Below are positions 42,699-51,221 of a DNA stretch of 64,000 nt, piece by piece. The position numbers were made by a program, and so were the translations under genes. The DNA comes from Gp1-AA133 sp963850425 (GTDB taxonomy: Bacteria > Acidobacteriota > Terriglobia > Terriglobales > Acidobacteriaceae), in assembly GCA_963850425.1 (NCBI GenBank), contig CAWKLF010000004.1, forward strand, positions 1-64,000, in the 5' to 3' direction. How positions within the stretch are numbered: the first letter of the stretch is position 1; each line of letters begins with the position of its first letter. The notes below the pieces were generated by a model. It did no database searches and was not told the DNA's origin. It saw only the letters and a list, made by a program, of their open reading frames with translations.

Positions 42699-44519
42699 CT
42701 ATCGATAGCTGGCAGCCTGCATATCAAACATTTCCGCGTAGCGTCCACCAAGATTTAATAGCTTTTCATGGTTGCCATCCTCGGCGATCCTTCCGTTTTC
42801 CAGGACAACGATGCGATCTGCCATGCGTACGGTGGAAAATCTGTGCGAGATAAAAAGGGCTGACTTCCCCGCGGTAAGTTCGGCGAACCGCTGAAAAACT
42901 TCAAATTCGCTGTGCGCATCGAGCGCAGCCGTGGGCTCATCCAGAATCAAGACTTGCGCATCCCGAAGGTAGGCGCGAGCGAGCGCGATTTTCTGCCATT
43001 CGCCGCCCGATAAGTCCACCCCACTTTCAAAGCGTCGGCCCAACATTTGCTCATAATCGCGAGGAAGTCTCTCGATGACTTCGTCGGCCATGCTCTTATC
43101 AGCCGCTGTTTTCAAGAGCGGCAAGTTGTTGATCTCATCGATCCGTCCGACAGCAATGTTTTCGCGCGCGGTCATTTCATAGCGCATGAAATCCTGAAAG
43201 ATTACACCAATCTCGCGGTAAAGATCCTCGAGGTTGTACTCCCGAAGATCCACCCCATCCAACAGGACTTGACCTTCGACCGGATCGTAGAGTCGCGTCA
43301 TCAACTTCACCAGGGTGGTCTTGCCTTCGCCGTTTTTGCCGATCAGTGCGACACGTTCTCCGGCGCGGAGGTGAAGATCCAAGCCGTTGAGCACCAGCCG
43401 GGAACTTCCCGGATAGCGGAACGAAACCTTGCGAAATTCGAATCCGCGCACGATTGGGCGAGGAGCTGGCAGGGCATGGGGCTGGGGACGGATGGTGGGC
43501 TGCATATCAAAAAATGCAAGCAAGTCGGTGAGGAACAGCGCCTGGTCCGCAATACTGGAAAGCGAAGAAAAGATCTGTTGAATGTTGCCACTCGCCTGCA
43601 CAATCGCGCCGGTCAGAAAGGTCAGCGTGCCGATACTCAGCGATCCGGTTACGGTCCGCCAAATAACATAGACATACGCGGAGTAGTAGCCGGCAGTGCC
43701 GATCATGGATAAAAAAGATCCTGCAATCAGCCGGCGGCGGGCTAGATCGACATTTTCGCGATAAATCTGATCCGAAAGACGCGTGAACCGTCCGATGAGG
43801 AAATCCTTCAGCCCAAAAAGTTTGAGCTCCTTGGCGGCTTCCCGGCTTCCTCCCAGTACCCGCAGGTAGTCGAGTTCTCTTCGAACAGGGGTTTGCCGGA
43901 AGTTTCTGGCATACCCAAGAAATGCGAAGTGGCTTTCGCCAAGAAATGCCGGGAGAATACCCGCAATCAGCAACAGCAAAAGCCAGGGCGAGAACACGAG
44001 AATGGAAACCGACAGAGAGGCAGCGGTAATCACCTGCTGCACCAATCGCCCGATTGACTGGATCATACCCAGCCGGTCGGTGGCTTGCACCCGCGCCCGC
44101 TCAAGCCGGTCGTAGAAAACTGGATCTTCATATGTCATCAGATCCAGTTCCGAGGCGTGCTTCATCACCCGAATGCTGATGTGGCGGGTATATTTGTCCG
44201 CCAGTAAAGCATCGACATAGTCAATCGTTCGGCCGAGAATGCTGCCGAAAATGGCAACGGCGAACTCTGCCGCAACCAGCCACCACAGCACAGGTTTCAC
44301 GGGCTGATGACTGGAAACGGCAAGAACGATACCGTCAATGATGAGTTTTGTGATCCACAGGGCGGCCAGGGGTATGAGCGAGCTGATCAGGCGGAAAACT
44401 AATCCCAGGGATACGACAAGCGGGCCTGACTGCCAGACGATTCCAAGGACTGGGGGCACATTGCGAAGCGCTGCGAGGCGCTTGCGCCACCCGCCCCAGA
44501 AATTTTCCCGGTCGGCCAT
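42699..44519 (-). CDS. ABC exporter (fused permease-ATPase), NdvA-like by context
   Basis: The 606-aa half-transporter has a six-helix exporter domain (about residues 20-320, starting VLGIVWQSGPLVVSLGLVFR). The ATPase domain has Walker A IGKNGEGKTTL (Gly-Glu in place of the more usual Gly-Ser/Cys), Q-loop VIFQDFMRYEMT, signature LSGGEWQKIALARAYL, Walker B VLILDEPTAALD and H-loop FISHRFSTV. It lies 23 bp upstream of the cyclic-glucan-synthase-like gene on the same strand, which mirrors the NdvA/NdvB pairing in which the ABC protein exports beta-1,2-glucan. On sequence alone it is a general MsbA-class exporter, so the substrate is inferred from its neighbours. Confidence 0.88.
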   Translation of the reverse strand: MADRENFWGGWRKRLAALRNVPPVLGIVWQSGPLVVSLGLVFRLISSLIPLAALWITKLIIDGIVLAVSSHQPVKPVLWWLVAAEFAVAIFGSILGRTIDYVDALLADKYTRHISIRVMKHASELDLMTYEDPVFYDRLERARVQATDRLGMIQSIGRLVQQVITAASLSVSILVFSPWLLLLLIAGILPAFLGESHFAFLGYARNFRQTPVRRELDYLRVLGGSREAAKELKLFGLKDFLIGRFTRLSDQIYRENVDLARRRLIAGSFLSMIGTAGYYSAYVYVIWRTVTGSLSIGTLTFLTGAIVQASGNIQQIFSSLSSIADQALFLTDLLAFFDMQPTIRPQPHALPAPRPIVRGFEFRKVSFRYPGSSRLVLNGLDLHLRAGERVALIGKNGEGKTTLVKLMTRLYDPVEGQVLLDGVDLREYNLEDLYREIGVIFQDFMRYEMTARENIAVGRIDEINNLPLLKTAADKSMADEVIERLPRDYEQMLGRRFESGVDLSGGEWQKIALARAYLRDAQVLILDEPTAALDAHSEFEVFQRFAELTAGKSALFISHRFSTVRMADRIVVLENGRIAEDGNHEKLLNLGGRYAEMFDMQAASYR

Positions 44520-44842
44520 TGTTCGAGTCTTTCGGATAGTGAGTAGATTCGGGAGTTTTAGCGGGCACCCGTGAATAGAGAGAGTAATACTCTCTTTCCA
44601 GCTGGAGCGTTCGCCCCAGCTTCAGGCTATTTCACGCCGTATTCCAAGGACTCGCCCTCGGCACTCGAAACGACGCGACCCAGGTGTCAAGTAGCGGATA
44701 CCATGAGTGTAGTCGAACCAATACCAGGCAAACAAGGCTGGCTGATCTACCCTATCAAACGGCTGTTTGATGAAAAAAACCGCCTTCCGGTTGGGTCGGG
44801 CGAGAAAAATTCCAGTAAGGACGCTGCGCGCGCGATACAACG
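44520..44842. other. Intergenic stretch between exporter and endo-glucanase
   Basis: It contains a short palindrome AGAGAGT-AAT-ACTCTCT near 44578-44596 and an ATCAAAC-GGCT-GTTTGAT inverted repeat near 44752-44770. A small plus-strand frame ending at 44846 has no recognisable features. No gene is called. Confidence 0.4.
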
Positions 44843-46183
44843 CTAGTACTTCTTGAGCCCTGCTCGCTGCATTCCGCGCTGCGCTTCCGCGGTCTTCATA
44901 AAGGTATCCCAGACAAACCCGGTCCGCAGATTCTCAGCCATCAACAGGATGATTCCAGTGTCGATTCCAATCACGTCGGTGTCATACCATTTCTTGCGGG
45001 GATTGAATGCATTCACGAACCCGTACTTGGTCCAGGCCGACGGGTAGCGTTGTCGAATGGTCTTCAAAACACGCATTGTGGCCGCGGGCAAAAACGGCAG
45101 CGATCCGCCGGCCGCGCTCGGAACGACGGTGCCATCAATCGGTCCGGTGGCGGGAGGTCCGCCCCAGCCAACGTAGCCATCGTGCTCGGAGTCGGAAGCC
45201 GTAATCCCCCACAGATCGTCGCTGTAATCGGGGAATTGCTGCCTCAACTCCAGACAGAAACGCCGGTGGACTTCGGTGGCGGTGACAGAATTCTTGAAAT
45301 AGTCCACGTACTTGTCGCGCCGGCCCCGAAAGTCAAACCACGCCTGGGAATACTGGTGCACGAACAACGGCGCAGAGGAACCGATATATCGCATGCCGTC
45401 ATATTCAAACGTCAAACGCTTCCATGCGTTCCAGGTTTCCTGTCCCAGAGGATGAGCCGCCGAACCCATGCCCAGCAGATACATCATCATCAATTCGCTG
45501 TAGTCATCCCACCGCGAGCGAAGAAATCCGGATTCTGGCGTCCACCCTTGGGTTAGCAGGGACGTGTCCTCCGACAGCCAGGTCCAATCCACGCGGTTGA
45601 AGATCAGATCCGCAAGGGTTGCGAGGTCGGGATCGCGGAAGTGCTCGCGGCAGGTAAGAATCCCGCACAAGAGGATCGCCGTATCCACCGAAGACACTTC
45701 GGAGTCGAACATGCGTTCCCCCGTTTCGGGGTTGGCGAAGTGGTAGAAAAATCCGCGCTGGTTGGGCAGCCTCTTCCAGAGGTAGCGGAGAGTGGTAAAA
45801 ACACGGTCCAGGGCATTGCTCGTGGAGATGAAACCGCGCTGGTCTCCGATACAGAGAGCCGTAAGGCCGAAGCCCGTCGCGGCAATGCTGGAGGCTTCTG
45901 CCCGGTTGGGATCGTGAACATTGCAGCGGTCCTTAACCATCCCCGTTTTGGAGTTGCCCTGTTCCCAGAAAAAAAGAAAACTCGCCGCCTCCAGGTCATT
46001 CAGAAACTGATCGTCTTCGGGTGACAGGACAAACTCCCCGGCAGCATTGCCAACTGCCGCAGAGGGGCGGGCCCCTGCGCCAAAAGCGGGCAGGCTAGCA
46101 GCAAAGGGCAGGCAAAGACTCGTCCCCAGAATCTGACGCAGTATCTGCCGGCGCGATAGCGGAGCGCGTTTGGCGCCAGTCAT
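44843..46183 (-). CDS. GH144-type endo-beta-1,2-glucanase (glycoamylase family)
   Basis: The 446-aa exported protein has a twin-arginine-like signal (SRRQILRQILGTSLCLPFAA). An alpha/alpha six-barrel of the glycoamylase family follows, beginning FLNDLEAASFLFFWEQGN, with ASSIAATGFGLTALCIGDQR, FFYHFANPETGERMFDSEVS, SELMMMYLLGMGSAAHPLG, WGITASDSEHDGYVGWGGPP and FNPRKKWYDTDVIGIDTGII. Family members characterised as GH144 cleave linear beta-1,2-glucan to sophorooligosaccharides; related proteins are called glucoamylases only by old naming. It sits 323 bp upstream of the exporter and synthase on the same strand, so it likely trims, remodels or recycles the same glucan outside the cytoplasm. Confidence 0.82.
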   Translation of the reverse strand: MTGAKRAPLSRRQILRQILGTSLCLPFAASLPAFGAGARPSAAVGNAAGEFVLSPEDDQFLNDLEAASFLFFWEQGNSKTGMVKDRCNVHDPNRAEASSIAATGFGLTALCIGDQRGFISTSNALDRVFTTLRYLWKRLPNQRGFFYHFANPETGERMFDSEVSSVDTAILLCGILTCREHFRDPDLATLADLIFNRVDWTWLSEDTSLLTQGWTPESGFLRSRWDDYSELMMMYLLGMGSAAHPLGQETWNAWKRLTFEYDGMRYIGSSAPLFVHQYSQAWFDFRGRRDKYVDYFKNSVTATEVHRRFCLELRQQFPDYSDDLWGITASDSEHDGYVGWGGPPATGPIDGTVVPSAAGGSLPFLPAATMRVLKTIRQRYPSAWTKYGFVNAFNPRKKWYDTDVIGIDTGIILLMAENLRTGFVWDTFMKTAEAQRGMQRAGLKKY

Positions 46184-46392
46184 ACGGTTGCGTTTCCGTC
46201 GATCGTGAAAGCTTGGAAAAGGACCGAATACAATGGCATGTAATCATAATGACGGAGCATAAGGACAATTATTTCTGGGTTTACGACATCCGTAAAGGAC
46301 GCCGGTGAAGGGTGCCCCGTTGCCGCACCAGCGAAAAACGCTCCCGACCCAGCTATCATCATATAGACGATGTTGAAGTTGATAATGTTCAG

Positions 46393-47373
46393 ATGACTCG
46401 TTCCCACAAAATCGAAGCTTGGATCGCTCTTTTTGTCGCCGTTGTGCTCATCGTCACCCTGGCGCTGATCCGCTGGCAACGACAAAAAGCGATCTCCCTT
46501 CAGGGAGCCATCCTCGTACAGGATTCGGACCCTCGAAAACAGAGGCCGATCGCAGGAGTTACAATTTCCGCCGGCGACCTCGCTACCTCCGACACTGCGT
46601 CTGATTCTGCCGGGTTCTTCCGTCTTAGTCTGCGCAAACCCATTCGGCAGGGGCACGCTATTGTCCTCCTCTTTCGCCACCCGCAGTACAACCCGCTTGA
46701 CCTGAACGATTTTGTGACCAGCAAGCTTTACGTCGTCCATCTCGTTCCGCGGACCGGCAATACTGCTCCGGAGAATCAACCAGAAGTGAAGGTCGCGAAC
46801 GTGCGGATAAGGTATACGGACAAAACCAGGACCGATCTGAATGTGGGGAGTGCAGTTAAAATCTTCGAGGTGGAGAACAAGGGCAATGTACCTTGCAAGG
46901 GTGAGTCCCTCTGTTCACCTGATGGCAAATGGAAGGCAGCCCTCGGTTCGGCTACTTTGGATGCCGGCCCGGGCAATGCATTTCGTAACGCTCGCGCCTC
47001 ATGTATTGCTGGCCCTTGTCCCTTCACAAAAATTGAGGCCGACCGCCGCTCGCAGGGCGACCAGATCATCACGGCGTCGGCCCGGAACTGGTCCGAAACC
47101 GCCACTTTTCTGTTAGAGGCCGAGGTCTTTCGTCCCATGATGAGTCAAATGGAACACTGGTCCTATCCTGTCATCTTTGGGGAGGGACTCTCCTTCACCC
47201 TGCCCTCCTCTGCCGAGGGCGTAATCATTAAGGCGGACATCGACGGACAGACCATCATTTTTCCGCTCGGACCCTCCCTTTTCTTAAGTTGGGCTACCTG
47301 CAATGCCGGAGTCAATCCCAACCACGGGCGGATCTACCGCTGCACGCCCAAACCGGGATATCGGTTTCAGTAG
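46393..47373 (+). CDS. Membrane-anchored protein with carboxypeptidase-regulatory-like domain
   Basis: The 326-aa protein starts MTRSHKIEAWIALFVAVVLI, with one N-terminal membrane helix that may be a signal anchor. Residues about 36-110 look like a carboxypeptidase-regulatory/Cna-B-type beta-sandwich (SLQGAILVQDSDPRKQRPIA then GVTISAGDLATSDTASDSAG, FFRLSL). The rest has no family I recognise; it contains four to six cysteines (CKGESLCSPDG, ASCIAGPC) that could form disulfides outside the cell. The upstream part of the open frame (from 46312) is rejected because it lacks a better start. It is divergent from the endo-glucanase with about 210 bp between. The function is unknown. Confidence 0.65.
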   Translation: MTRSHKIEAWIALFVAVVLIVTLALIRWQRQKAISLQGAILVQDSDPRKQRPIAGVTISAGDLATSDTASDSAGFFRLSLRKPIRQGHAIVLLFRHPQYNPLDLNDFVTSKLYVVHLVPRTGNTAPENQPEVKVANVRIRYTDKTRTDLNVGSAVKIFEVENKGNVPCKGESLCSPDGKWKAALGSATLDAGPGNAFRNARASCIAGPCPFTKIEADRRSQGDQIITASARNWSETATFLLEAEVFRPMMSQMEHWSYPVIFGEGLSFTLPSSAEGVIIKADIDGQTIIFPLGPSLFLSWATCNAGVNPNHGRIYRCTPKPGYRFQ

Positions 47374-47550
47374 CCATCGCACTACAATTTCGCTTCGACG
47401 ATACGGCTTTTGGTCGCCTGCCAAGTTGTTCCTTGGCCCAACCCCTCGTCAACCTTGCTCGTTCACAAAAAGATTTGGGAGTCACTACAGTCTCACTCCA
47501 TCGAATGAGCGAGATTCTCATGAGTCACGTAAGATGTAGAATTTAAACAT

Positions 47551-47635
47551 GCGAAAGTGGCGGAATTGGCAGACGCACCAGACTTAGGATCTGGCGGGGA
47601 AACCCATGGGGGTTCGAGTCCCCCCTTTCGCACCA
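47551..47635 (+). tRNA. tRNA-Leu (anticodon TAG)
   Basis: This 85-nt gene has an acceptor stem GCGAAAG with CTTTCGC, a D-loop TGGCGGAATTGGCAGACGCA typical of leucine tRNA, an anticodon loop CTTAGGA giving TAG, a long variable arm and GGTTCGAGTCC as the T-loop. CCA is encoded at 47633-47635. Confidence 0.95.
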
Positions 47636-47703
47636 GCTAACCGCATAGTCTGCATCCCCATCATCTTTGCTGCCCACAAGTTTGCGCACGCGCAAGAACA
47701 TTG

Positions 47704-48468
47704 CTAGGAATAGAACTTCGCGATCTGCATCAGTTTGCCTGCAAGCGACAGCCAGGCCTGCGTGCCCGAAATTGCCAGGCGCACAGGAACCGACACAATC
47801 AGCAGTGTGCCGCCCCACAGGTACGCCGGATGCACCCGCCCCCGCGTGATCAGATCGTAGGTCACGCCGACTGCCAGTATCGGAAGGAAGGTCAAACCGA
47901 AGAACCATAGCGGGCCGAGCGGAAGCACGCCGGGAATGCGGGCCACGGCGGCCACGAGTATGGCAGTGTAGGCGAGCAGCATCAGACGTTTGTGCGCTGC
48001 CTTGTTGCTGCGTAGCCAAAGCGCCGCGGCAAGCAATCCCCCGAACATGAGCATATCGAAGAGCGGAATGGCGAGAAACGCCCGGGGATCCAGCCCCGGC
48101 GGCGCACCGCCGCGATATGCGAGTTGAAGCGCGGTTGCGGTTCCCACCACGATCATCATCCCCGCAACGACAGCCACCGCGATTCCCAGACGTTTGTGGA
48201 GAGCAACGCGACGGCTCGCGACCAGAGACGTTTGCACGATGAACAGTAGCACCCAAGTCGTAAAGAGCGCCGCGTGCCATCGGATGACGGTCGAGAATGG
48301 CCCGCCGCTAATGGTGGTTGTGGTGCCGAAGTAGGCGCTCAGGTAGTAGGTGCGGGCGAAGCCGATGAAAACGGAAATGGCCATCGCAATCGCCATCCCG
48401 CTGTAGAACAAGCGGTCGTACGCACCCGTCGAAAGAGCAAACGGCTTGGACGCTGCGCTGGTCGCCAT
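47704..48468 (-). CDS. Multi-pass membrane protein, unknown function
   Basis: The 254-aa protein starts MATSAASKPFALSTGAYDRL (ATG 48468). It has about seven hydrophobic segments, for example SGMAIAMAISVFIGFARTYYL, WVLLFIVQTSLVA, LGIAVAVVAGMMIVVGTATA, FDMLMFGGLLAAALWL and FFGLTFLPILAVGVTYDLI. Conserved histidines on helices (IRWHAALFTTW, RVALHKRLG, NKAAHKRLM) hint at haem or metal binding, as in small b-type membrane proteins, but this is only a suggestion. The longer frame to 48654 has a non-membrane N-terminus overlapping other sequence and is rejected. It lies just downstream of the tRNA on the opposite strand. Confidence 0.7.
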   Translation of the reverse strand: MATSAASKPFALSTGAYDRLFYSGMAIAMAISVFIGFARTYYLSAYFGTTTTISGGPFSTVIRWHAALFTTWVLLFIVQTSLVASRRVALHKRLGIAVAVVAGMMIVVGTATALQLAYRGGAPPGLDPRAFLAIPLFDMLMFGGLLAAALWLRSNKAAHKRLMLLAYTAILVAAVARIPGVLPLGPLWFFGLTFLPILAVGVTYDLITRGRVHPAYLWGGTLLIVSVPVRLAISGTQAWLSLAGKLMQIAKFYS

Positions 48469-48610
48469 AATGCCGCGGAGTTTACCACGCTCCGGCAAGT
48501 AGTCGATGGCGCTTTTGGGGTAGGAATAAAGCAAAAAGGATGGGCGATGGCCGGTGGTCCACACAACTCGAAAGTGCCGCTCGCGTGGGATGGGCCGCCC
48601 GCGCTCGGGA

Positions 48611-49474
48611 CTAGACGCGAGTTCGACCAGTCCCCACCGGAGAACCCTCGGCATCCAACGGCTCGAAATCGCCCAGAGCCTTCAGGTAGCGTTCGGCGGA
48701 GCGCCGCAACGCCACTTTCGGATCATCACTCACCGCAAACTTCGGCCACGCGCCATGCAGCGCCGCGAACGGAAACGGCTCAAGTTTCCGCACGATCTCG
48801 CGCACCGTTGCGCCACTGACCGGAACAAAATTCGGATAGCTGTACATAAAGCTCACATAACGGCGATCGGGGCACACCTGCGGCATGTCGCCCGTCATCA
48901 GAACGCCACGTCCCTGCTCGCCCGACGCCCAATGCAGCACCTGAAACCCATCAAAGTGGCCGCCCACCCGAATCAGCGTGAGGTCATCGCTCAAGTGGTG
49001 AGTTTCACCACCCCAGAAAACCATCGCGGGATCGGGCCGCTGCACCCACTGGCGATCGGCTTCATGCAGATAGATGGGGATTCCGCCGAACGCATGGCTC
49101 CACTCGACCATGCTGGTGTAGTAGTGCGGATGGGATACCGCCAGCGCCTTCAGGCCGCCGTGCGCTTTCACCTGTCGAACGCTCTCGTCGTCAATCAGGC
49201 TGACGCAATCCCACAAGAAACCGCCGTGCGCGGTCTCGAGCAAAAGCGCCCGCTGCCCGATGGCGAACTTCGGCTGCGTGTGAATCCCCCACAGCCGATC
49301 GCCTTCTTCGAACATCACATTGCGATGTGTCTCGCGCAATTCGTCCAGCACAATCCATTGCTGCCCTTCCAAGCCAACGTACTGGCGTTCGTCTTCGCAG
49401 ATCGGGCAGTGCGACGGCGCCCGTTCTGCTGGAGGATACTGCGTGCCACATGTGACGCAGAAATAGGTAGTCAC
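48611..49474 (-). CDS. MBL-fold protein with rubredoxin-like N-terminus
   Basis: From the GTG at 49474, about 287 aa. The N-terminus (TYFCVTCGTQYPPAE then PSHCPICEDER) has two CxxC pairs, like a small zinc ribbon or rubredoxin. A metallo-beta-lactamase fold follows, but the usual HxHxDH is replaced by VSHPHYYTSM; later metal ligands appear in IRVGGHFDG and MTGDMPQV. The start is chosen because AAGGGCG precedes it and because its GTG overlaps the stop of the upstream gene (GTGA), indicating translational coupling. The product may have altered metal chemistry or none. The neighbouring luciferase-fold protein suggests a joint but unknown role. Confidence 0.75.
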   Translation of the reverse strand: MTTYFCVTCGTQYPPAERAPSHCPICEDERQYVGLEGQQWIVLDELRETHRNVMFEEGDRLWGIHTQPKFAIGQRALLLETAHGGFLWDCVSLIDDESVRQVKAHGGLKALAVSHPHYYTSMVEWSHAFGGIPIYLHEADRQWVQRPDPAMVFWGGETHHLSDDLTLIRVGGHFDGFQVLHWASGEQGRGVLMTGDMPQVCPDRRYVSFMYSYPNFVPVSGATVREIVRKLEPFPFAALHGAWPKFAVSDDPKVALRRSAERYLKALGDFEPLDAEGSPVGTGRTRV

Positions 49475-49983
49475 TGGCTCGCCCTTTCGCCGCTGGTCCC
49501 ATCCTCCGGAGGAATCTGGGAACTCGTGGGCGCGCATTCTGCCTTCCCTTCAAGATTGGAATGGCCTTCAGGAATCTGGGGTAGGAAACGTTCGAGCAAT
49601 GACCGGAATGGCTCCCGCAATGCAAGCCGTCGACTTTCCTCTTCAAAAACTTCTCTGGCAGCGTTCGCGTTCTTTATCGCGTAGCGCGCGTAGGAAAGGC
49701 GCATCAGCCAGATTGCCTGTTGCATCTGCTCTTCCCGGCGCACGCGAAAAGTCGTCCAGCCGGAATTCGGAACCCAATGATGCTCCTCGGCCAGGCCTTC
49801 CGCCAGTAATGCGTCGCGCATCGCTCGCGGGAAAGGGATATCCACCACCACCCCGCCCAGGTGCGCGTGACCGATCTCCGCTTTGCCAAAGCGAAATTCG
49901 CGTCCGCCAAAACGATGAGGATGGACGCTCACCCCCGGCCAACTAGCTACTTCGCTTTCCAGCATCTTCACTTGCCAGTTCAT
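49471..49983 (-). CDS. Luciferase-domain (DUF5519-like) protein
   Basis: The 170-aa protein starts MNWQVKMLESEVASWPGVSV at ATG 49983, with AGGAG eight bases upstream. The first 115 residues match the small luciferase-domain family as I know it: HPHRFGGREFRFGKAEIGHA, LGGVVVDIPFPRAMRD, then HHWVPNSGWTTFRV. A charged helical extension follows (EVFEEESRRLALREPFRSLL) and then a low-complexity tail, longer than usual. The function of these domains in bacteria is unknown. Its stop codon overlaps the start of the downstream MBL-fold gene by four bases. The longer frame to 50157 is rejected for lack of a ribosome-binding site. Confidence 0.7.
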   Translation of the reverse strand: MNWQVKMLESEVASWPGVSVHPHRFGGREFRFGKAEIGHAHLGGVVVDIPFPRAMRDALLAEGLAEEHHWVPNSGWTTFRVRREEQMQQAIWLMRLSYARYAIKNANAAREVFEEESRRLALREPFRSLLERFLPQIPEGHSNLEGKAECAPTSSQIPPEDGTSGERASQ

Positions 49984-50084
49984 CGCAAACTCCTGCCCTT
50001 TTCGATGTCGGAGCGGAGGAATCCGACTCAACCCAGACAGGCGACTGGGCTTCACAATTTCCGAAAAAGTGATTCCAAGGTAAA

Positions 50085-50158
50085 GCTTCGACCTCAGCGG
50101 CTGAAGCCGAAGTGATTTTATTGCCTTTATGGCTCGGCTAAAGCCGAGCCCTTTCAAA
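50085..50158. repeat. Double-hairpin intergenic repeat (copy 2)
   Basis: Two palindromes, CAGCGGCTGAAGCCG (50095-50109) and GGCTCGGCTAAAGCCGAGCC (50131-50150), are followed by CTTTCAAA. The order, spacing and ends match 5669-5738. The rest of 49984-50360 has no gene. Confidence 0.65.
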
Positions 50159-50360
50159 CAAGAGAGGTTTCCTGGCTGAGCAGTCTGCGGGAAAAACTGG
50201 CAGGTTTGACGAGGTTATGGAACCCTTGACGGCCGGGTATCGCGAGTAGGTTGCAGCTGTAGGAGTGGTCGGAGCCGCCCGGCGTCACCGGGACGCAGAA
50301 GTCGCGCAAGATGCAGCGCCTGTGCGCCGGGCAGGGCTCGACGATCGCATACTAGTAGGC

Positions 50361-50456
50361 TTACAGCGCGCCTTTAAGTCCCAGCACAATCGCGCCGCAG
50401 GTGATGGTGTAGTACACAACGACCAGGGTCCACGCGGTCAGCTTCTCGAAAAACAT
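50361..50456 (-). CDS. 31-aa hydrophobic membrane peptide
   Basis: A short ORF starts at ATG 50456 with a strong GGAGG eight bases upstream. The product begins MFFEKLTAWTLVVVYYTITC and ends GAIVLGLKGAL: a polar N-terminus and one hydrophobic span, as in small accessory subunits of membrane complexes such as oxidases or transporters. No obvious partner gene is adjacent, and I recognise no family. The good start signal and full-length hydrophobic span are the support. It is too small for most automated gene finders. Confidence 0.5.
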   Translation of the reverse strand: MFFEKLTAWTLVVVYYTITCGAIVLGLKGAL

Positions 50457-50776
50457 GGGGATAACCTCCGACTAGGGGATTGGATCCTGACCACGTGCGC
50501 AGCGCCTGAGCGGAAGCGCCGCGGCCGGATCTTCGGCTGCTCACTGCATTCCATCCCTATTGGCTTCTGCCAGCAAGAGCACCGCAGTACCAGCAACGCC
50601 TTCTGTTGGTACACGGCGGCCATGTCCGGGTGGACGCAGGCGAGCGGGAAGCAGGCCTCCTCCGAATACGTTCCCTATAAATCGCGCACGTCATGTACTG
50701 CTTAGTTACTAGCTCCGATGAAAGCGCACCGCCTCCCTTTTTTTCTCAACGCAAAACCCGCTACACTGGCGTTCTT
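50457..50776. other. Intergenic stretch, no gene accepted
   Basis: A minus-strand frame of about 61 codons (LRCSCWQKP near its start) has no ribosome-binding site or recognisable domain. The region serves as the upstream region for the divergent 31-aa peptide and the DUF3467-like gene. Confidence 0.4.
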
Positions 50777-51073
50777 ATGGCGAACCCTATCCAGCCCAAC
50801 GTGAAATTAACCAATACTCCCGACTATCGCGAAACCTATGCCAATAGCGTGCAGATTCGTGTGAACGTCTGGGACTTCTTCCTGGTGTTTGGCACGCTGA
50901 CTCAGCAGAGCGAGACCCAGGTCGAGATCCAGAATTTTCAGGGAATCTATCTGAGCCCGCAGCAGGCCAAGGCGTTGCTGGGCGTCCTGCAGCAGAACGT
51001 GACCGGATATGAAAATGCCTTCGGGGAAATCAAGCTCGATCCGCGCATGATGGGGCAAGGACCGGTGCACTAG
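50777..51073 (+). CDS. DUF3467-like small protein
   Basis: The 98-aa protein starts MANPIQPNVKLTNTPDYRET and has the pattern YANSVQIRVNVWDFFLVFGT then LSPQQAKALLGVLQQNVTGY, matching the DUF3467 layout (a conserved NxWDFxLxFG-like core and a C-terminal helix that ends in an acidic/aromatic stretch). The function is unknown. It is co-directional with the GT39-type gene about 150 bp downstream. No clear ribosome-binding site precedes ATG 50777; a longer frame from 50693 has a poor N-terminus and is rejected. Confidence 0.75.
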   Translation: MANPIQPNVKLTNTPDYRETYANSVQIRVNVWDFFLVFGTLTQQSETQVEIQNFQGIYLSPQQAKALLGVLQQNVTGYENAFGEIKLDPRMMGQGPVH

Positions 51074-51221
51074 AGCTCCGAGCGTTGAGCAGCCAGCTGC
51101 GAGCGAACTGCTCAGGCTCCGGACGCCGGCTGGTGTGCGAACGTGACACGGTAAGCGAAACAAGTTTCCATCTCGGCCTCTGGTTGCTCGCAGCTCACGG
51201 TTCGTAGCTCGTAGCTTCCTC

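Noticed and set aside
44571..44846. 91-codon plus-strand frame between glucanase and exporter
   Set aside because: It has a plausible tail but no ribosome-binding site or family, and overlaps the glucanase stop on the opposite strand.
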